This document shows positions 57,470 through 64,000 of a stretch of DNA of 64,000 nucleotides, one piece after another (the stretch's first letter is position 1; each line of letters starts with the position of its first letter). This DNA is from Antitrichia curtipendula (lineage: Eukaryota; Streptophyta; Bryopsida; Hypnales; Leucodontaceae), in the NCBI GenBank assembly GCA_951230915.1, contig OX579641.1:10726001-10790000 (forward strand). The letters are read 5' to 3'. Both the position numbers and the translations under genes were made by a program. The notes under the pieces are model-generated. The model did not search any database. It was not told the origin of the DNA and saw nothing but the letters and a program-made list of their open reading frames with translations.

Positions 57470-58310
57470 TGAGGACAAAGTTTATAATTTAAGGAAACAT
57501 CTTAAAATCATGATGACTACAAATGAAATATTAAGTGATATGTATGTGATATATCAAGTATGCCAAATGCATTTATTAATATACATTAGGGGTTTAGGGT
57601 TAAGGTATTGACAATTTGAGGATGGAATGTATTATAAAAATTCACAACAAATTCTTTGAGAGAGATTGGAGAGGAGGATCCTTTTGAATATGATCAAATT
57701 GTGACCCTCGTCACATGAGAATGTTGTGGGACGCTAAACCCGTCCCATAAAGGCTGAAAAAGTAAGATTTAAAACCCCAGAGAAACCGCTGAATTTATTT
57801 GAATTTTCACATTATTTTATTTTTTGCAAATTCTGAATTCATATTTGCAATCAGAGACCCCAAATTAGTTAAGTGGGGTCTAAAACATACCCCAGACATG
57901 GCTCAAAATAGGGAACTTTTTTGAAACTTTTATCCCCTTAAAATCACCCAAAATTATCCTCCTTAGCTCACTTCGTGGGCTGAATTTAACTTAGTGTCCT
58001 ACTTATGTTATGAGCATACCCAACCAGCCAAGCATGTCCAGCTAGCCAAGAATAAGTATAGCAGCCACCAAGCAATAGAGTTTATTCAATGAGTTTATTC
58101 AATTCAGTTCAGTTCATGGCAGGGCATCTCAAAATCAAATGGCAGGGCACCAGATCTCGAAAACTCACCCAAGCCACCAAGTTACCAAACCAAGCAACGA
58201 ACCAGACCCTGCCAATGCATCTCAGCCGTCCAACCATCTGGAGGGCCCAGATGGAAGGAGCCCTTCCTCAAACTCGAGGGGGCCTGGAGACGAGGCCGGC
58301 TCACAGCCTG

Positions 58311-59146
58311 CCTGAGCCCCCATCACAGGACCAGGTTCATACCCGCCCCTCAACCCAACCGGATTTCAGACTTCAACTCCGCGTCGTCACCTCGTCTCGC
58401 TTCCCTTGGCTTTGTTGCCTTCTTCGACTTGTCTCACACACCTTGCCCTCTTCAACCTATTGCACGCACCTCAAGTAAGTCTTTGCTTTTTGTTTTCAAA
58501 TCACAACTCAAAAGACAAGCAAAGCTCAAAGTATGGGTTGCATTCATGATTGCAAAATTTGTTGAGTTTCCATCTTGTTGATGGTTTCAAATTCAATTTA
58601 AGCTACTTTAGTATTGACGGAATTTGTTATGTTTTGGGTGATTTCTTGCAATAATGTGGTTCTTGGTTAGGATTTTAGGAAACAAGTTGTTTGGTGAGGA
58701 TTTTACTTTGATTCATTAAGGTTAATTAAACAAGTTTTCATTAAAAAATTTAATTACAAATCCTTATTCAAGAACTAGGTCCTTCAATCAATATTTATTA
58801 CGATGAATGATGAATTAGGTAGGTTCTAATTGTTGCTTTAAGAGCATAGTACTTCCATAGCTATTAGTTTACTCTTCTTTTAGGATTAGGATTTAAAAAA
58901 AAGTTGGTTCATGATTTGAATTGTCCACGTGGTGTGAACTTAAGCTATAATAGGGTTTATTGTAAATTATGGATTTGCAATTGTTTGAGCTTGAAGTGTT
59001 GAGGTTCTCTACATTAAAGTGTTCAAAATTCATTAAACTTGAGATATATGGTTCTCAAAACATTGTTCTTCAAAGCATGATGAGTGTTTTCATTTTCCAA
59101 TATTACTTGTGACATTCATGTGATCTTCAGGGTTCATTCAAGTATC
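58311..59146. other. Intergenic DNA right of the palindrome
   Basis: No gene recognised. The frame at 58089-58478 overlaps the outer palindrome arm and its left-arm counterpart is not open in the same frame, so it is probably not coding. Confidence 0.4.
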
Positions 59147-60114
59147 GTGGCTCCAAAGAGGAAGAAGGTTTGGAATGAGACAAGAGCGCCAAGGAAGCAA
59201 GAAGAGCTAGAAGAAAGACAGAGAATGAAAGAAATGCCAAAGCAAATGCCAAGGTAAGGATAGAAAAAAGTGTTGTTTCCAAATTGGAGAAAGAAAGGGT
59301 ATCCATTCTTCCCCCCATTACTATGAGTGAGGAGGTGGAATCCTCTCCTTGAGTTAAGGCAATGGAGAATGGATTTCTTGGTGACTTGAAAAACTTTTGT
59401 ATGAAAGATCACAAGTTCTTGGTTCCAATTCTTCTTAACTCCTCCGACACCTATGTTGCATACATCATACATGCCTTGCAAGAGTATTTTGAGTTCATTA
59501 CAAATGATGAGCTAGTGAAAGCAAGAGCAGATAGCACACTCACCTATTTTGAAAGTAATTTTTTTACTTACAAATGTTCTTTTTTAATGCATTATATGCT
59601 TTAGGGTTTGATTAATGCAATGTCCATTGTATTTGATGTAATCTTCTGCGGTTTAGTTCTTCTTTCTACATGCTTTTAATGTGAATTACTTTTGTTTCAT
59701 TCTCAAGACTTTCTTTTCTTTTCAACATTGCATTTTATAGATGATGATTGGGAGACATTCGAGTTTCAAAGAGCAACCCATCTCATTTCCTTCCTTCAAG
59801 CTAATGACTTCCACTATGCAAGAAGTTTATGGAAGGAGGAAAATATATGGAAAGAGGATTGGAAGAGTAGACGTTTGGGTAAATGGAAACTTCTACATCC
59901 TCTCAAGACCAAAGAAATGCAAGATCAATTGAAAAAGAGAGCTATGGAGGAAGAAGAGATTCAAACAAGGGAAGGAGGTACAACATCATCCGCAATATAA
60001 GGCATGAAGAAGGATTAGGCCAAACCCTTGGCCAAACCAAAGCCCAAAAAAAAAGCAAGAGGCAAAGGAAAGGGGAAGGGCAAGGCAAAAGGCAAAGCCA
60101 AGGCCAAAGGATAG
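59147..60114 (+). pseudogene. Unrecognised two-or-more-exon gene, disrupted
   Basis: Protein-like blocks occur in order. First is a basic start (APKRKKVWNETRAPRKQEEL at about 59150, a nuclear-localisation-like cluster, with GTG where an ATG would be expected). Next is LKNFCMKDHKFLVPILLNSS to TLTYFE (59362-59554). An intron is predicted at 59555-59740 (GTAATT to TTATAG), then NDDWETFEFQRATHLISFLQ through KRAMEEEE. After two in-frame stops (59998 and 60016) the same frame continues into a Lys/Ala/Gly-rich tail (KKKARGKGKGKAKGKAKAKG) to a TAG at 60112-60114. No family was recognised. It converges on the MULE-like transposase relic at 60522-63254, and may be the second gene of the same transposon or a captured host fragment. 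The splice sites and the long shared frame argue it was once real; the stops and missing ATG argue it is dead. Confidence 0.5.
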
Positions 60115-60521
60115 GTAGTTCATAATCACATGATCATGTCCCTACTATTATGTAGTGTCTTTCTTTGGCTCTATGTAATATCAAATACATTCTCTACTAT
60201 AAAGTATATCTTCTTCTTCTACATACATTTCAAATGTCTATGACAATTACGGCAAGACACTATTGTGTCTCCTTTCTCTATCATACTTCCAGTAAAATAC
60301 TTGTCACAGACAACTTTCAAAATTCAGGGGAAAATAGTCCTCTTCCTTTTTGAAGTTGATACCATCTTATGAGGTGGAGGTGTCATTTGAGGTTTAGGAT
60401 GCCTTGCAAGTGAGTTTTTCTCTTCTTCCATTTTGTCTTTATGTTTTGAAGTCATACTATGTCCCATTCTCGTACGTTGTACATTCTCTTGAATAGATGC
60501 AATAGAACCTTTACTTGGAAG

Positions 60522-63254
60522 TTAAATACAACAAGGTCTTTCAAATGTAAAAGGCTCTATGATAGAATGCAAACATCCTTTGATGGCTTCAATCATGCAC
60601 TTCATTTCTTCTTCCCCATATTTTCCAATACTATACTTCATTTCTAAAAGCACTGATTCCATATCACAAATAACTTGTAATAAATCTTCACCATATCCAG
60701 TCGTTGATGTACAATCATTCATGAAGTCTTCATTGTGGACATCTCCTACTATAGGCTCAATTGGATATTCAACATTTGCATTATTAAATGTAGGTTCTTC
60801 ATCAACACTCAAGTGTTGATAAAACATCTTCCAATATCAATCGCAATGCAAGAATGTGCTTACATGTTGATGTAGTAGAGGCACAATCACATAAATGAGT
60901 TTGCATGGACACCGTGTATTTAGTATTAGGAAAAGTCTTGCTTGCAATATGAAATACTCTTTGATTGACATCCACTTCTTCCAAAACATCTTGAGGTACA
61001 CTTTGATACTTTTGAAATAGCCTCTGTGTACTTGCTACGCGGTGCCGATGTGGTTTATCGTTTGCTCTTCTTGAAAATCTTTTGGAATCCATGTAGTTCA
61101 TGAAAAAAATTTAGAATATGAAATATGACTGAATTTTAAATTCCCACACATTAGAAGAACAAAAACTGCACATCAATAATAATAAAAATATTCACTTATA
61201 ACTTGAAGTTGTTTGAAGTGGTCTACTAGGATAGGCCCTCCAATTCAACTTTCGACTGCTGCACTCTCAATGATGGCAACAAGCAAATCTCGAATTGATC
61301 GATTTACCTTTCTTTGAAGAAGAATATATTTAATCCACTCCCAATGTCTTTCCACATGAGTTGTTGTGTCTACACCCCCATATTCAAACAACCTTTCAAA
61401 CTTTGGCCACATTGTCTTCCATGGCACTCCACTATTTGCCCAACCACAAGTTATGTATTCCTCTACTCCAAGAATGTGCTCAAAATCTCTATAGAATTTT
61501 CTCAAATTTTCTTGAAAATGATCTTCTTATGGACAATTCAATAGTACATGAAGGCTTTGCCAAACCCTATCCTTCTCTGATATAGGTACACGTGTTAGGA
61601 GATTTTCACTTCAGGCCTTCATAACATGGAACTAACATAACAATACATATGTTGTAATTGTTCTTCTTCAAGTTTTTCATCTTTCCAACAATGAATGTCA
61701 TTGTCTATAACTTGTGTAATGGCATTCAAAGACGTCTTGTGTTTGTCAATAATGAATGCCAATGTCTAACATCTCTTATGTTGGAGAAAACATGTGCCAA
61801 TGCCAATTCTATAGCTATTCCTTCATGACCTCCAACTTTGTCTTTAGTACATAACATGTAAAAAATGGGCATGGCTTTTCCATATTGGTTTGGAACAAAT
61901 GCGGCATATAGAGGTAAGTCATATTGATTAGTTTTGAAAGTTGAATCAAATGCCCATGAATTACCCCTTGAGAATCATTTGGCATTTGGCATCATAAAAT
62001 TGTCTTGTATTACAACAACAAAAGGTTGTTGCTGGGACTTTTCATATTCAGGAGAATACTTTTGGTAAAAAATTACCTTCCCTTGTTTTTGAAGCTGAAT
62101 GACTTCCATGTTGGTAGCATCCTAGTCATCTACTCTTAATGCATCTGCAAAAACAAACAAATATATATGAAAAAATTCCAAACTACAAAAACATATAGAA
62201 ATATGCACTTAATAGATAAGGGAGTAAGGTACATACCATTCAACTTCATGAAGTAGGATAGTTGCTCAACTTCCTTTGGAATAAGAAAAAATCGATATGT
62301 TGCATGTTCCATGTCTAGAACCACAGCTTGCAATTTTTTTTCTTGAACAGAGACCAATACTATGGTAGATGTAGAAATCATATGCTTCAAATTCTTTGTC
62401 GCAAAAGAAATAACCAATAGATGTATTGGTAAAAACATCTTGCATATGTTATCTAGTTTGTCATTTACAAGTTCACAAGGGACATTGTGGACCTCATCTC
62501 AAAGTTGCATTTCTTGACAATGTGGGCAAGACTTAATACAATTCTCAATATATAAGAGAGAAATCCCTCCAACCCTTTGATTCATGATCCACTTGCTTCG
62601 TATAGCAGACATTGTAGCATGTAGTGGTAAATGCTTACCACTGAGACCAACATGTGTGGTAGATACTATATAGGACCACATTTCGGAATGAGATATTACT
62701 CTTTCTTTCATGTCACTTGAAGTTGAAAGAGCAACTCCATGAGCTGTCTCTACCAACTTCAAAGTATTTTGAAGTTTTATCCATCGTGCTTGAGTGTGGA
62801 GATGATCATCAATATCTATAGATCTTCCATGGCTTCTAAGAAATGGACGAAAATTTCCGTCCGCTTCACGAATTTCTTGAAAGGTAGGCAATTTTTTATT
62901 TTGTAAATAAAGAATCACAAGATCTCTACTTGCAAGAGTAAATTGAACAAACTTTGTAGAAGACTCTGTAGGAACATCATCAAAAAAAAGCTTTGAGGGC
63001 TCATCTATAAAATGTGGTGAGTTGGTTGTCATGAAGTGTAATTGCCCTCCAACATCTTCTACCCTTGTGTGGTCCATATCTTCATCAGAACTAGAACTTG
63101 ATTTGATATCAGACAAGTGGAAGTAGACGTCTTCAATTGTTGTAGAAGACGTGGGAGGATGACCTCTTGATGATGCATGAAGTATGTCTTCTACTCCAAG
63201 TATGTACTCCACGTCATCCTCAAAATCAGTAGGACAAAAAGAATCATCTTCCAT
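60522..63254 (-). pseudogene. MULE-like transposase with SWIM zinc finger, disrupted
   Basis: The N-terminal block runs from the ATG at 63254 (MEDDSFCPTDFEDDVEYILG), acidic and serine-rich, to CPHCQEMQL and a TGA at 62499. The same frame reopens at once and runs to about 62237. An intron is predicted at 62145-62236 (GTATGT to TTTGCAG). The next exon contains WAFDSTFKTNQYDLPLYAAF (first catalytic Asp), PIFYMLCT and GHEGIAIELALAHVFSNIRD, with stops and frame changes. At 61245-61505 lies THVERHWEWIKYILLQRK, the acidic Glu-containing motif of MULE-type transposases. At 60802-61101 is CDCASTTSTCKH, a SWIM zinc finger (CxCx6CxH). The last block (60522-60827) is an acidic tail. Family knowledge: MULE DDE transposases often carry a C-terminal SWIM finger. 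Several stops make it inactive here. A host SWIM protein is possible but less likely given the repeats around it. Confidence 0.75.
62145..62236 (-). other. Predicted intron in the MULE-like gene (92 bp)
   Basis: On the minus strand it starts GTATGTACC and ends in a T-rich tract followed by TTTTTGCAG. Coding similarity resumes just after it. No transcript evidence. Confidence 0.5.
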
Positions 63255-63357
63255 GAAGTCAATGTCTTCCTCTATGATGAAGCAAAAGTTGGAAACTAGA
63301 AACTGAAATGTTGAATACCCAAAAACTAGAGAAGAAAAGATTCCAACAACATTCCTT

Positions 63358-63715
63358 CAAGTGTTTAGAAGAACACTTTCTCAACAACCCTAAATCTTTA
63401 AGGCAACTAGTGTAAGTGTTGAAAATAAATGAAATGTGGGTGAGGAATTTAAAAATGAAATCCTAAATCCTAAACCTTAAAAAGAAAAGATCATAAAAAA
63501 TACCCTACATGTGTTTACAAAAGCACTCTCTCTACAACCCTAAATCTCAAAGCCAACAAGAACAAGTGTTGAAAAGAAAATGATTTTCCTACTTTGAAAT
63601 CCTAAAGAAAATGATCAATATTTAAACAATGTACATAGCTTTATATATCATGAAGTGTTTAGAAAGCCTTCTCTCTACAAGCCTCTAAAGGAACAAGTTG
63701 AAGTGTTCACAACAA
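63358..63715. repeat. Degenerate triple repeat upstream of the MULE-like gene
   Basis: Three similar blocks occur at about 63360, 63505 and 63650, each with AAGTGTTTAGAA-like start, CTCTCTACAACCCTAAATCT-like middle and AGTGTTGAAAA-like end. The spacing is near 145 bp. They may be subterminal or promoter repeats of the transposon. Confidence 0.6.
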
Positions 63716-63849
63716 AACGAAGAGCCTAGTAGGGTTTGTCTTCCTTCTTCTTTCCTTTTACAAGTCCTAAAGTGAAATGGTATAAATAGAGAAGTTCATT
63801 TTTAGCAGAGTCTTTTTAAACACATTTACTAGAAAGTTAGTATATAAGC

Positions 63850-64000
63850 TTATATAGTGAAATTAGGTTGCCTTACATCAAAAAATTTACTTTACAAGCC
63901 ATCAAAGCCTACAAAAATTTCTAATAATATTTTTGTTTTGTACACATGGGGGTTTATGAGTCCCATTACAACAACACCTAATTCTAAAGTAGCGCATTCT
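63850..64000 (+). repeat. Dispersed repeat R1, copy d (runs to window end)
   Basis: TAGTGAAATTAGGTTGCCTT, TTTACTTTACAAGCCATCAA and CACATGGGGGTTTATGAGTC match the copy at 21965-22095. It may be the terminal part of the element containing the MULE-like gene. Similarity fades after about 63976 and the element end is not visible in this window. Confidence 0.6.

Larger units (their letters stand above)
53535..58310. repeat. Large palindrome (inverted duplication), 4.8 kb
   Basis: Left arm 53535-55819 and right arm 56131-58310 run as reverse complements in the same order of blocks. The outer parts (53535-53785 with 58019-58310; 54198-54480 with 57735-58013) are clearly diverged, roughly one difference in seven bases or more. 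The inner parts are almost identical. The left arm carries a MITE insertion (53788-54197). The right arm has 268 bp (57470-57737) missing from the left. A 200-N gap occupies the centre. The outer parts are GC-richer and include AGATGCCCTGCC repeats and the MITE core seen at 50872-51900. Confidence 0.88.

Noticed and set aside
57588..57604. GGGGTTTAGGGTTAAGG, telomere-like
   Set aside because: Only a single plant telomere-type unit; too short to be an interstitial telomere repeat.
58089..58478. 129-codon frame in the outer palindrome arm
   Set aside because: The mirrored left-arm sequence does not keep the frame, and the translation is low-complexity in character.

Overview
This window looks like land-plant nuclear DNA. 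It is AT-rich, with two F-box/kelch-type genes, plant-type DNA transposons (PIF/Harbinger with a 3-bp target duplication, a MULE-like transposase with a SWIM zinc finger) and predicted GT-AG introns. Nothing in it is bacterial: no operons, rRNA, tRNA or CRISPR were seen. The species cannot be fixed from sequence alone. Two runs of exactly 200 N (16354-16553 and 55931-56130) mark assembly gaps.

Only two intact-looking protein genes stand out, both on the minus strand: F-box/kelch-type paralogues at 4482-5987 and 39822-41357. They share the F-box, the beta-propeller-like body and the C-terminal end. Two degenerate F-box-like fragments in opposite orientations (37770-37871 and 38238-38290) lie between them, near the second gene. 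A diverged direct duplication (6178-7345 and 8172-9660) begins just upstream of the first gene.

Almost everything else is repeat. 0-16 kb: a foldback element, a MITE pair dating the duplication, and TA- and TTAA-flanked elements. 17.5-21 kb: a structurally complete PIF/Harbinger element with 33-bp terminal repeats and a TTA target duplication, whose transposase and MYB/trihelix-like partner are both broken. 22-29 kb: more TTAA elements, AT-rich desert and a GC-richer unrecognised block. 29.4-32.1 kb: nested inverted repeats. 42-48 kb: several MITEs and an 850-bp palindrome whose core recurs at 30 and 31 kb. 50.9-51.9 kb: four related short elements head to tail. 53.5-58.3 kb: a large palindrome, its inner 1339-bp arms almost identical and its outer arms much more diverged. 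59.1-63.3 kb: two broken convergent genes, an unrecognised one and a MULE-like transposase.

The two F-box proteins probably act as substrate adaptors of SCF ubiquitin ligases. The transposon genes are all disrupted, so the mobile elements look like relics unless supplied in trans. The most unusual features are the large palindrome, the TTAA-flanked family and the density of foldback structures, which are natural candidates for hairpin-derived small RNAs.
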